Below are positions 14,057 through 26,200 of a stretch of DNA of 64,000 bases, piece after piece. The stretch covers positions 3,779,368-3,843,367 of the forward strand of contig CAMZMU010000049.1 of assembly GCA_947311845.1 (NCBI GenBank), in the 5' to 3' direction. Origin of the DNA: Poa pratensis. Taxonomy: Eukaryota > Streptophyta > Magnoliopsida > Poales > Poaceae. Every line of letters starts with the position of its first letter. The first letter of the stretch is position 1. The translations under genes were made by a program, and so were the position numbers. The notes beneath the pieces were generated by a model, which saw nothing but the letters and a program-made list of their open reading frames with translations, was not told where the DNA came from and made no database searches.

Positions 14057-17000
14057 TTATGAAGCATGTGTAGAAAGTGGTGTTAGCTCGTTGCTAATGT
14101 GCCAATCCATACTTTCCAATCCTTGAAGCATATCGATAATTTTCTTCATTGTAGGTCTTTTGGTCCGATCGGGGTTCACACATATTAGACCTATCTGTAT
14201 ACATATTTTTATTTGTTGGCAATCTGTTTCGAGAGATGTGTACCCATGTTCCTTTTGTAGCACATTTCTCCAACTTTGAAGTTCCTGTGAAGTTAGAACA
14301 CAAATATGGAACATTAATACGCAACGGTAAATGTCACATGAACCTTAGGAAAAGGCACCTCCTAAGTTTGTAGAATTGTCTTACAAGCTCAATGAAGTTT
14401 GCGGAAGATGTCCTAATATCATCTGGGTAGTCCCTATGTCCCGTTATTACCTCCATAATTAATACACCCAAACTGAATATGTCTGACATAGGTGTGATTA
14501 TACCTCGTAGGTATTCCGGTGGCATATAACCACTAAAATTAACATGAACGGGTGAATACTATGTGTTAGACAATGGTATATAGAAAAAATCCGTCGATCA
14601 TTGAAAAGCAGTGCATAATCAAGATGAGGTTCACTTACAGTGTTCCACGAGTAATCATAGTGTGAATTGTTTGTTTTTTGTCAAACAATCTTGATAAACC
14701 AAAATCTGTAATTTTTGGTATCATATTTCCATCGAGCAATATATTTCCAGGTTTAAGGTCCAAGTGAATAATGGGACCATCAGATTGCTCATGGAGGTAT
14801 TGTAGGCCATAAGAAATCCCCTCGATTATTCTAAAGCGTGTGGGCCAATCAAGTCCAGAAGATGCATCTGGATTTGTAAATAAAAGAAGAGCATTTGTAT
14901 TAAATATATTTTTTCTTACATATGGAATAAATTTTAAACTATTTTTGTGTATATACTCAGTTTCACTCATAATAACACAATTTTGAGGAACTATGGTCAG
15001 ACAACTATGTTCTCAAGGAGAGATGAAAAGAAAAAAAAAACACGAACTATTCCATGTTTAAATGACATACCTGAGATATACTTATCAAGACTTCCCCTAG
15101 GTAGGTATTCCAAGCAAAGCAAACATTCAATTTCCCAAGCAAAAATAAATTTTCCTTCATGACGTTTCTGTAAAGGTTGTGTTTCATAGCAGAAGCCTAC
15201 TAGTCGCACTATATTTTTGTGCTCTAGTTTCCTAAGAAGATTAACCTCATTTTCAAATTGCTCTTGTGAGCTCAACATTGAATGCACAAACTTCTTCACC
15301 GCGATCACCGTTCCGTCCCCTTGGACTCCCTGTTCAAAGTCTTGTTAATACACACCCGAGTTTTGGTTCAAATATGGTTTATACTTTGAGAAAAAGAAAA
15401 CAAATGCTTTAGACTTACCTTGTATACCACACCAAAACCACCCGTTCCAAGTATTCTCTCATCACAAAAATTATTTGTGATGTCCTTCAAATGTTGTAAC
15501 AATACACTGTATAGCGTGGATTCTGTCTGTGTGGCATCACATACATACAATTTGAATAGAATGATTTGCATAAATTGAAGATTTATCAAACAGAACTATT
15601 AGAAATTATTTATAAAACTAGATGAGAGTACGAATTATGTAGAATTTTCTATATAAACAAAGACATATCACAAATTACTGTACATTTTTGCAGTTTTGAA
15701 CTACTCTCTCTGTCCCAAAATATAAGATGCGCTATTTTTGTGTTGGTTTTTGATGCTTAACTTTGACCACTATAATAAACTAAATTATATGGATTGAGAA
15801 TGTATGAATGGTACTGTTGGATTCGTATTTCAAAATTCTTTCATTTCTTATATCAGTATACTAATTTGGTGGACATATTATAAGTATAAATCATGGTAAA
15901 AGTTAAATCACGAGCTATCCCAAACCATGATACTACACATAGTATATGCTACACAATGAACTTACCCAACCCCATCCTCATTTTTCTCTACTTTATCATC
16001 CTAGCGGGATCCGACCTAAGCAATACACGTCTAGTAAGGTTGGTTACGGTGGGGATTATCAGTATAGCATAAAACAATAGTATCATAGTATCGTCATATT
16101 TATTTATGTGTAGCATTCCAATGAAAAAGTTGGGTACAAGATCATTTTGTCAAAATAATTCTAGATATTGTGTTATGATACTATATCATAGTATGATATT
16201 GTTATTGCCTCTCTTTTCATTACTTGTTGTGCTACATCACCATTTTGCCAACATATACACTTCCACTATGGGTGACCTAGTAAAGACATTGTAGTGGGAT
16301 TAGTGAATTAAAACTACAAAAATGGTTATTTTCTAATAAGAAACTCTGATAAATATACTTACCCAAACCCATCCTCGTTTTTCTCTACTTTATCGTCCTA
16401 GCGGAATCCGACCTAAGCGATATACGTCTAGTAAGGTTGGTTACGGTGGGGATTATCACACATTGGTATCATAGCATAAGAGTAGTCTCGTCTTATTTAT
16501 TTATGTGTAGCATTCCAATTAAAAAGTTGGGTACAAGATCGTTTTGTCAAATTGATGCTAGCTAGTATGATATTGCTATCGCCTCTCTTTTCATTACTTT
16601 GTTGTGCTACATCACCATTTTGCCAGCACAGACTATGATAGTTCCCCTATGGGTGAAACTAGTTATACTAAATAATGTTCTCGGTAAGATAGTAAAAAGA
16701 TGGTTTCCCTTGGTGGCAAACAGGTAAGATATGGACAACAACTCTGATTTTTGCTTGCACTACATAATTTTCCCGAGAGCATCAGTAACTTCAATTTCTC
16801 GGATGCAAGCATAGAACTATAGTGCATATTAGGACAGGATTTTAAAAAATGCAGCACAACTGCTATCTTCAATTGGAGTTGAACTACAAGATGCTTGTGG
16901 AAGGGGACACCATCTTGGTACCACGAATGAGAAAAATGAGGGGTTCACGGATCAACCGGAAGATAAGTTGTCATGAAAAGCTAAGTAGGGTAGTTTAGGG

Positions 17001-19211
17001 ATTATGGAAAATCTATCAAGTTTAAGGTTGGCGCAAGTGTTCGTTCAAGCTATCATACTGTAGTAGAAAATAATAAGGCTTAATGTGAACTTATCACCGG
17101 AAATTACAATATTAATATGTAATGTGCTGATTTATATATATGTAATTGTTGTACATTATACAATTAAGTCGAGATGTTAATTAACGGTTTGCTTTTTTAC
17201 TTCAAAAGTGAGAGATTTCTAGATAGGGAATATGAGATGTATTATGAAAATTAATTCAAAGTTGTTTATAGAAAATTAACACACATTTGTGATAATACTT
17301 ATAAATGTAGCAAGATTTAGTTCCTACAGCTCAGTAGGAAACTAAACCCTTTTTCAATTATGGAGGCTTTTGGCACATATTACAGCTACATTTCCAAATT
17401 CTGTTTCCCATCTTGTTGAATCAGTAGCAAGATTTTACTTAATCAGTATGCATCATTTGTTGAACCATCACAACCACTATTCTATATAAAATGTGCGAAA
17501 TAAAGAAGACAAAAACACATCTGCCAGATTTAAATTGAACGAGGTGTACGGGCACATACATTTATGTCGTGGGAACATAGTTGGATTGGGAACAAGCGGG
17601 TGCATGTGGGGACATGGATGGGTCAGAATACTAGAGTTTTGATTAGATTGGAAGACAAAAATCTAAGTGCTCCACAACAACAAAAATCTATTAGTTGCTC
17701 TTTAGACACCGCCATGTGTAAAATAATTAAAATAAATAGAAAAGGCCAATAATGAAAGACAATTTAACAAAATATCCATAACAAAAGTGTAGCAAATACA
17801 ATAGGATATGTTGTAACTTAGAGCTTTGTCTAGAAAGCAATTAATTATATCTAATTAAAGAACCTAATAAAAAAAGAAATGAAGCAAACAACATGATGTC
17901 AGAGATCTTACGTCCTCATGATTTATGTTTCCCGCATCTAACCACGAAGGACGAGGCGGCGAACCCGCTTCAAGTCCCTCCCGCACAGGCGATGGTGGTC
18001 GGGGTGGTTGTATGTAGACAACCTTGAGCTTCACCTCGGCCACTGCATTGGCTGCATCTTTTTCAAACTAACGCAAAGATTCACTTGTTAGCACCGTTCA
18101 AGCACACCAACGACGAGACGACTGAATCGTAAAATACCATCTCTCTAGTGATTTCCTTGATTGTTGTTCCCTCCCTCACCACAACGCTTTGCACTAGAAA
18201 TTTGTCCATGCATTGCATATTTGGTGGTGCCTCTCTTTGTGCTTGCATTGTAACTAGTAAATCATAGGGACTGTCAGTTCTTGTGCAAAGATAAGCAACA
18301 AGATATTCCAATGACTATGCTAGATGGGTATGCATGAAATGAACACTACCGATGGGATTGCAGGTTAGTCGTGGTGGCACAATACCACGGTTGGGCCGTA
18401 CGCAGTACATCTTAGGGTTGGTTGTCTTAACCTAAAAAAACACAATATTTCGCCAAATGCGGCATATGAGTATTACAAGCTTAGACTAAAAATTGCACAT
18501 ACCGTAGAAACCCAAAGGTATAATAGTAGATCCAAATTACTTTAAAGGCGATGTAGTCATCTGTTATGTTCGTCAACTGCATAGAGCACGTGATCTGCTT
18601 CCTTGTCTCAACTGTTGGATTTTTTTTTTTTAAAGGAGAGAATGTTGGGCTTAAGTAAATTGCAACCCAAACAGAGAGAAAAACATCAACGGAATGTTGA
18701 GGCGGAGAGATGCCGTACAGGGGAATCGCAGCTCGTTGGGCTCGATGGCTAGCAGCTCCTTCGAGTCGGACTGGGGGTGCTTCCTCCGCCACGGCTTCAG
18801 CTTCGAGCCGGAAGTGCTCAACCTCCGTAAGACTTCGGTCAAGCTGGAGGCCTTCTTGGAGTCGGGGTCCTCTATCTGAGACTCGAATTTTGGGTAGGTG
18901 GTGCTCAAGCTCGGCAGAGTCGAGCTCACGGATCCTGACATCAGCTCGGTAAGGCTCAAGATGATGTGGTACTGCTGTGCTGGATCCTGATTAGCTCCGG
19001 ATGCAGAAAGGCTCGAGCTGCAGTTGGGGAAGATGAGACGTGGATGCAAGCTAGCTAGAAGTGAAGTCAGTTGAATTGAGGGCAGGGAGATGAGATAGAA
19101 GAGTTTGGTCAACTCTAGCTGCCAGCCTGCCGCCGTGCCCGTGTTGATCTCATCCGGATTTAAAATCATTCCGTCTCCGTCACATGGTGAACATGGATCA
19201 CTTTGCTCCAT
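14057..19211 (-). CDS. MSP (VAP-like) domain fused to receptor-like kinase domain
   Basis: Ten exons join in frame: start to 18719, 18541-18611, 18350-18431, 18138-18253, 17912-18067, 15419-15526, 15071-15329, 14639-14867, 14385-14532 and 14057-14284. The N-terminal part has a Ser-rich leader, then a major sperm protein domain: [49 protein letters not shown] and [18 protein letters not shown] linker leads into a kinase: [30 protein letters not shown] (Leu in place of the HRD Arg, so non-RD type), DFGLSRLFD, and MPPEY. There is no VAP coiled coil or tail anchor and no kinase signal peptide or membrane segment, so the protein is likely cytosolic. The start is uncertain: 19211 is the first in-frame Met outside the neighbouring transposon, while a Met at 19250 lies inside its TIR. 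Two adjacent genes are possible but less likely. Confidence 0.75.
15690..15900. repeat. Stowaway-like MITE remnant
   Basis: CTCTCTGTCCCAAAATATAAG resembles the conserved end of Stowaway/mariner MITEs. The matching far end was not found, so this is a truncated copy. It lies in the large intron of the MSP-kinase gene. Confidence 0.4.
15959..16680. repeat. Tandem duplication of about 400 bp in the MSP-kinase intron
   Basis: Copy 1 starts near 15959 and copy 2 near 16360. Both contain CTTACCCAA(C/A)CCCATCCTC, a GACCTAAGC block, GTAAGGTTGGTTACGGTGGG and, further on, TTTATTTATGTGTAGCATTCC and CATCACCATTTTGCCA. The copies differ by scattered substitutions and small gaps. It is noncoding. Confidence 0.8.
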
Positions 19212-19238
19212 ACTATATACAGAGCTACCGAGTGCTGA

Positions 19239-20191
19239 GGGCATCTCCACTCGTGTGCCCCCCCCCCCCCCCCGGCGCTATTTTTTGGGCTCTTGAGGGG
19301 GTGCCGGCGCTATTTCGGTTCTTGGGGTCGACGAATCCCTAGCCGTGCACCCACCCAAGAGTAGCAGCGGGACGCGTGGCAGCGCCTGGTGATTCTTCTC
19401 CAGCGAGATCGAGGAGAAGAGCGCGGGCGCGAGGAAGATCACGGCGAGCTCGAGGAAGAGCACGGCCGCGAGCCACGAGCGCTCTGTCCCGGACGCCGGC
19501 GGTGTTGGTCTCCGCAACCTCTCCTCCCACACCTCGCCGCCCCCTCACCCCAGCCTCGACGAGCTAGCCAAGCCATGGCCATCCTCCTCCGCACCACCAC
19601 CTGTGCCACCGCCACGACCGCCGGCACCTCCTCCTCGACCCTCGTCGCCACGACCTTCCGCCGCCTCCCGGCCCGCGCTTCGCCAGCCTGCGCCTCGGCC
19701 GAGCCGCTGCAGGTCTGCGGCAAGGACTCCATCACCGACCCAGGTAGTGTGCGGGCGCCTTCAGCAGGTGGAGGCGCGAGGGGAGAAGAGAGAAAGGGGC
19801 GGCGGCGGCGTGAGCTGGAGCGGTGGAGACGGCCGGCGGTGGAGATGGCCGGCTCGGCCCTGCCTTCTTCCATGGATTCTTCGTGGGTGGATGGGGAAAA
19901 GTGGGAAAGTGGGGAGAGGAGAGAGGAAAGTGGGGCAGGAGAGAGGAGAGAGGAAAGGGGCGTACACGTGGCGGCACTTGATTGGGCAATCGCTTCATCC
20001 GGTGCCCCCAGGCGCAACCCAATGCGCTGGGTTTGGGCTGGGTGCGCCGGCGCTAATTTCGCCCAAAACGGCGCTATTTGACGTCCTGGGGGCACGGCTG
20101 GGAGATTTTGGCGCTATTTTGGCAAAAAAGTGCCCTGGGGGCTCCTGGGGCGGGGGGGGGGGGGGGGGGGGGGGGGCGAGTGGAGATGCCC
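19239..20191. mobile_element. 953-bp TIR element carrying a captured gene fragment
   Basis: Perfect 15-bp inverted ends, GGGCATCTCCACTCG, are flanked by the trinucleotide TGA on both sides (19236-19238 and 20192-20194). That fits a PIF/Harbinger-type 3-bp duplication. Just inside each end is a long run, C17 at 19258-19274 and G25 at 20152-20176, and both halves repeat GGCGCTATTT. It encodes no transposase. The centre holds the start of a host-like plastid gene (next entry). It lies directly 5' of the MSP-kinase gene. Confidence 0.75.
19575..19743 (+). pseudogene. DHAR: First exon of a plastid dehydroascorbate reductase-like gene, captured
   Basis: The ATG at 19575 opens MAILLRTTT, a Ser/Thr/Ala-rich transit-peptide-like stretch, ASAEPLQVC and KDSITDPG. 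It ends at a good splice donor (GTAGTG at 19744). From memory this follows the N-terminus of grass plastid DHAR, where the mature part begins with a similar AEPLEVC segment and runs on into LGDCPF. Nothing of the GST-fold catalytic domain is present afterwards. The fragment lies wholly inside the TIR element, so it looks captured. If transcribed it could make only a short peptide of transit-peptide type. Confidence 0.6.
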
Positions 20192-20194
20192 TGA

Positions 20195-20859
20195 GGAACG
20201 GGGGAGGCGAGGAGAGCAGGCACACCACTGTTGTTGTCTGTGTATCTGTGTGTATGTATGCGTAGTTTTTTTGTTTTGTTTTGAAAACCATATGTATGCG
20301 TAGCTGGGCTTTGGAGTTGGAGGTGTAGATGATTGGGCCACTATGTAATTCCAAAAAGTGGGCCTCGCATGGCCCGGCTCACTCGTACAACAATGACGAA
20401 GCCAACAAAACCAAACCTTTTTTGGACGTTACCACTTCTTACAAATATCGTCACCACATTTCCACGTCAAAATAAAAAAATGCCGGCACCACATTTACTG
20501 AGCAAGTAAATGTAGCTAAGTGCACGAAAAATAGTAGCCAAGTGCCCAGACAATGCATACCAAAATATTGATAAACCATGTAACACCTATATACCATAAA
20601 CACATGAAACGGCATAGAACATATCCCAGCCCAGCAGCGAGAAACTGGCACTATTAATTTACGCATCCGGTCATTTAACCACCCCCATGGCACACAGAAG
20701 GAATGATGTCCCCAGGTACGTGAACAAACCAGCATACAGCAGGCAAGTTGTTGGTAAACCGTAAGAAATACATATACAGATTGAAGAACACACATTTTCT
20801 TTTCTGCTTTATGTCCTCCTTGCGTAGAGGTCATTGGTAATGTTTCCTGTATGGCACCT
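20195..20859. other. Noncoding spacer
   Basis: No gene, repeat with ends, or RNA gene is recognised between the captured-gene element and the CAGGG-ended element. Confidence 0.5.
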
Positions 20860-22160
20860 CAGGGTGCAAGCGGTATTGGGCCGACCGCGGCGCCGCTACT
20901 TTCAGCCCATTTAGGTGAAGAGGCGAGCATCCACGGAACTGGAGAAAAACAACGCGGCGTATGCGGGCCGTCCCACAGATGCCGCATCGCGCCACGATGC
21001 CGATGAGCGACTAGGTCAGGCTAGGGAGCTCCGGTCGCATGAGAGGGCTAAGGGCTCAGGCGGCCAGGCCGCTCCGGCGCTCCGCCCAACGCCGACCGCC
21101 GCCGCAGGGGAGGACCCCTCTCGCCCCCGGGTCACTCTCCCTCTCCGCCATGGCTGCCCTTCCTCCTCCGCCTCCGGGTCCGGGGGCCGCCCTTCCTCCT
21201 CCGCCTTCGTGTCCCTCTCGCTCGATTCCCTGCCTCGATTCAGTGGTGGTCGATGGCGGCGAACCAGAGCATGGCACGGACGGTGTGGGTAAGGTGGTTG
21301 ACCAAGAGATCGATGGCGAACCACAGACGCGCACGGACGGCGGTGGTGATTCCACGATGCGCACAGACACCGCCAACGGGAAGCGGCCACAGACCAAGAA
21401 CGGCTCCCTCGTCAAGAAGCGCAAGAAGGACAACGAAAGCTCCCACGTCCCCACAATCATCAAGGTACCTGAACATTTAGCTTGAGGTTTCATATGGTTT
21501 TGTTCTAAAATTGGGGATGACCGAATGTGCTCCAAATTGCTGCATTCCCCACACCGTCTTCAAGTTACTATCATACATCATGATTGTCTGTTAGATTTTT
21601 CTGCAAATCCTGACCACCAAACTGGCTGTCGAGGTGTCTGAACTGAACATTCTGGTGTTCTGTAGGAAGAAACACTGAAATGTACACAAGATGAATGTTT
21701 TTACCTTGTTTAAAAAAACATGAACCATGTCTATTTGCTGCCATAGGGTTGTATGAAGAGGTGCTTCAGGCTACATTGAAAAATTTATTTTGTCTTGATG
21801 TGTATCTGCTGCTTTTTTTAGAATCGTGTGTGGAGCTAGCTGCACATATACTACATTGTTTTGCTCCACATATACTTTCTTTGACAATCTGGATGTAGAG
21901 TAGAGTGTCACAATGGGTATGTGTATGCAAATTCGAGTTATCTAAGGTCTGGGTTAATTCTTTTACAATCTCGATGTAGAGTAGAGTGTCACAATGGGTG
22001 TGTGTGTGCATTTCCTCACATGCTCTGTATGTAGATAATGATCCTCTTCATTTCGATTTGAGATACATTCTTGCTGCTTTTGCTTCCAAGCAATTGTGTC
22101 TCCTGCTCCACATATGTCTAATTTTCTTATTATATCTCTTTGTTTAATAGGCATCTAGAA

Positions 22161-22647
22161 TGACATGGGTATGCCTATCGGGTACCCTACCATGAGGGTA
22201 CCTGGTGCACGTATCGACTAGGCCCAACTATCAGAGCCTACATGAAGCCCATGAAGGGAGGCCCACGAAGATGGAGTATCCTCAAAGTTTGGCGAAGCAA
22301 TAGTCGGTTTAGAGTTTCCTTGTAAATCGAATCGGTTACGAACACCCGAGACCCAGCCTATTATTTAAGGACTGGGAGGGCCTTCGAACCAGGACACGTA
22401 CTTTCAGAGCCACCAAAACCCTAGCGAGATCGACATCTCGCCGGGACTCTTGTAACCATCATATTCACAAAGCAATAACAGACAGGCAGGACGTAGGGGT
22501 GTTACCTCCACACGAGGGCCCTGAACCTGGGTAAAATCTTTGCCCTGCTTGTCAGCCGACGATACTTCCAGCTCTACCACGTTCTCTCCCCCATATTCAT
22601 AACCTAGGGACCTTAACCATGGGTCTTGATGAGTCTACCCCTCGTCA
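22161..22647 (+). repeat. 5' LTR of the gypsy element
   Basis: 487 bp, TG...CA ended. A TATTATTTAAGG block near 22360 may be the TATA region. An ATG at 22619 near the U5 end opens a frame that runs through the primer binding site into the gag region. Confidence 0.93.
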
Positions 22648-25092
22648 AGTGGCGCCGTCTGTGGGAAAGAATAGCGCTGGACTCGAAGTTTCGCCGGTCC
22701 CAACAGCAAACGGCAAATCGCCGATCACACCAGCAAACGGCAACTCGCCGATCTCATCTGCAAACGGCAACTCGCCGGCCATGTCAACAAACAGCAACTC
22801 GCCGATCCAGGCGACACACGGCGACTCGCCGATCTACTCGAAAAGCGGCGGCCTGACCGCTTCACCCGCAAAAAGCGCATCTGCTCTTCCAATAAATTTC
22901 AATCCGCACTCGCCAGAGCTTCAGGAGGCGTTTTCTGGCCTTAAATCAGGTTTGAGCTTAACTGTTGGAGCATTCAATTTTTTCGTAAACAATCTTGGTA
23001 CGCAGGACTCGACAGATCCGCAACAACTGGCGCTGGACGCACTCGAGGCTCCGTCGACTGCACTCGCCCCGTCGTCGATTCCTGAAGCCTGCTCGCCCGC
23101 AACAACCATGTCGACCGGCGAGTTCGACAGGTTCATGATGACGGAACTCCAAGGCGAGGAGGCAGAATCAGCATACCGCACAAACAACGTCGACTTCAAC
23201 ATACCACTCGACGAGAGTTTCGACTGCGGGATCTCCCTCGATGACTTCTACGAGCCCGCGATTCATAACGACAGCAACGTCGACTTGGAGATCTTCACCA
23301 ACACCAACCTCGACTCAGACATCCATAATGGCCTCGGCAACACCGAGATGAGCATAGGCGATGAGCACGCCGACAACGAGATTCGCCTCGAAGATCTACT
23401 CGATGAACATACTGGCTCTGACATGAGCCTCGACGGCGACGTCGAGTCCATGACTGGAATCGACAGCACATACACCTGTCCTCGGGTCACGCCCCATCAG
23501 GTCTACGTGGCCTTCACCGCAGAATCATCCGCAGACGCAGCCGCTCGCAGGCCTGCACAATTCCCATGCACGGTAACCATGCCAGATAGGGTCACAACCT
23601 TGACAACCACGGAGGAGATGGCAGCAAAAGCAGATAAAGTCATAAAGGAGTGCATAATGATGCCACCAAATTCGACCCCAGAGGAGATGTTGACCTTCCA
23701 GTACTTCAACTGGCAGGAGTCAATTCGACTGCAAAACTACCGAGCGACGCTCGAGGAGCGCAAAAGGCAAGCCAGCCTCTCGAGTGCCCGAAGAAGGGAG
23801 CAATCCCTCGGGTCCACAATGCAACCAACCCCACGACCAGGTCGTGGTTGGCAAGCCTTCCAGAACATGAAAGGGTAGCAATCACCCGTAACCCGTCGTT
23901 CATGACAGAGGACGCTAATGGAATCCTAGTGCCCAAAACTGCTGCGGGTGCATTATTCTCCGTAGGTGCTTACCTCAAGGCAATGCAACCTCCGGCGAAT
24001 GACCCTAACGCAGCCCTGCATCGCCAACAACTCAAATCGCTAGCTCTAGCGGCACAGGCTATACAGCCAGAAGATAAAGCTCCAGCAAGGAATCGCGATC
24101 GCGACATAGTCAACTCACGACACGCAGCACATCACGCAGTGGTCACAGCCACCACTCGGATGAAGGAAGGAGAAGCACGCGCCGGCACAGGTCCAGCAGA
24201 AGCAGATCTCGAAGATCCTATAGCAGCGATTCATACTCTGATCGTGAACCAGAGCCATGCGGAGCATTGTGCTTCACTCGACGCATCCGTGAGACGCGGA
24301 TGCCCAAACGGTTCAAGTTGACAGGCGAACAACCCAAGTACAACGGTCGCCAAGAACCTTCTGGGTGGTTAGAAGATTACAGACTCGCCGTGGCATGCCA
24401 GCGTGGCACGAACACCACGGCAATGCAGTTCATACGACTTATGCTCGAAAGAACTGCCCGCGACTGGCTCAAGTCACTCCCTCCATCATCATATGACTCG
24501 TGGGACGATTTCCGCAGAGACTTCATCAAAAACTTCGAGCCTCTGTGTGAGCGCCCGAAGACATTCGAGGAATTAAGGACATGCACTCAACGATCAGACG
24601 AGTCGTTGAGATCATACATACGGCGGTGGACCGAAATACGCAATTCGGTTGGCAAAGTGTCAGAAGACAGGGCCATGGATGCCTTCGTACAAGGTCTCGC
24701 CAGGAAGGACTTCAAAGAGGCACTTGGTCGTGAAAATCCAACCTCCCTGGCTGACCTCATCAAAGTTGCGACTGAGTGGGCAGATGGAGAGGATTCTGTA
24801 CGCAGATCCCGTGCTTCCCCACACGTGACAACTACGAAAGCGGCAGTCGAGGCCGCAGAGATTCATACAGAGAAGATCGCAGGCGCAAGCGTTCCAAACG
24901 TCCTTACGACGATAACAGACCCGAGTTCATGGCGGCTGGATACACACAACCCGGGAAGACCAAGATAGAAGCAATCGACGCTCGGATGATCGACGGGACA
25001 GTCGAGATCGCGAGCAGCGGAGCGACAGCTACAAAAGGCAAGAATGGCGCAAACGCAGCGACGCAAAACCCGAGCGGTCATTCGAGGAAAAG
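22619..25092 (+). pseudogene. gag: Gypsy gag region, frameshifted
   Basis: The first frame (22619-23878) starts in the LTR. It has imperfect tandem units of the ANGNSPI type at about 22700-22850, then long acidic stretches. Frames at 23650-24321 and 24267-24968 continue it. The last of these holds the gag core: PKYNGRQEPSGWLEDYRLAV, ARDWLKSLP, WDDFRRDFIKNF, and ESLRSYIRRWTEIRN. At least three frame changes interrupt the region. Gag would form the particle and bind the element's RNA; this copy cannot make it whole. Confidence 0.85.
22650..22666 (+). promoter_or_regulatory. Primer binding site
   Basis: TGGCGCCGTCTGTGGGA begins two bases after the 5' LTR. The first nine or ten bases fit the complement of a plant tRNA-Asp 3' end; the rest is degenerate. 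Confidence 0.65.
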
Positions 25093-26200
25093 ATGGACGA
25101 CTGGTGCAGATTCCACCTCTTTAAGGGGGACGACGGAAAACTACGCTCCAATCACACCCTAAGGAACTGCAGGGAATTCGACCAAATGGCGACTGACTAC
25201 ATGATACGACTCAAAAGGTACGGCCCAGCACCTGCTCAGCCCACGCCTGCACCCGCACCACAGCCGAACGCTGTGCCCGCTCTCATGGCGCCACAGCCGC
25301 CACCGCAACCACCACCACAGCCTGCTCCAGGCGCAAACCTCACAGGTGCCATACAACCCGTACTACGGGCGGAAGATGATCAATATCCACAGCCCCACGG
25401 GCAGATGTACATGATACAAAAGGGTCGCCCTCTCAACAGGCAGCAAAAGCTAATCACTCGACAAGTGAACATGTCTGTCATGGCACCTCCTGCCGTGCCA
25501 GAATTTCTGAAGGGATCGGAAACCATCATAAGCTTCAGTCGAGAGGATCATCCCCCAGCTGTAGTTCGACCAGGGCACGCGGCTCTGGTACTCGACGCGC
25601 AAATAGGAGGCTACGCCATGACCAAGGTCTTCATGGATGGAGGCAGCGGCATAAACATCATCTTCGCGGACACGCTCCGCAAAATGAACAGGTCAGTCGA
25701 AAACCTCCCAAAATTTTTAAATACCTTCCACGGTATTGTTCCTGGCAAAGCAATTAGCCCAGAAGGCACCGTACAACTCGACGTTACGTTCGGGGACAAA
25801 GCCACTTCAGGACAGAGTCAATTGAGTTCGAGGTCGTCGACTGGAAATCACAATACCATGCTATTCTTGGTCGCCCGACGTTTGCTCGATTCATGGCGGT
25901 GCCACACTATGCGTACCTCACGCTGAAGATGCCAGGACCAAAGGGAGTCATCACTGTCCGTGGAAACTTTCAAAGGTCCGATGCTTGCGACCGCGAGTTC
26001 AGCAAAATCTCCGAGATGTTCGGGGTGGAAGAATCACTCGCGACTTGGCGATTACCAACGACCGCACACTCCTTCCAGAGCATAAGAAGTTGGCAGTCGA
26101 CAGATCCTTCAATGCTACAAATGACACAAGGTCGCATCAGGTGCACCCGACCGATCCATCCAAGATAGTCAACATATCTTCGAGCCTGCCTATCGCATAG
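25093..26200 (+). pseudogene. Gypsy aspartic protease region, frameshifted
   Basis: The frame 25093-25926 carries a Pro/Gln-rich linker. It then shows LDAQIGGYAMTKVFMDGGSG with DGGSG in the catalytic position (D-G-G rather than the usual D-T/S-G, common in this plant group), NIIFADTLRKM, and a VQLDVTFGDK segment. A frame change leads into 25893-26168, which supplies FMAVPHYAYLTLKMPGP, the protease C-terminal region. The enzyme would process the polyprotein. Confidence 0.8.

Noticed and set aside
19278..20350. Other long frames inside the 953-bp TIR element, including one with a hydrophobic stretch near 19430-19500
   Set aside because: Apart from the DHAR-like exon no family was recognised; the hydrophobic stretch might be a second captured piece but cannot be supported.
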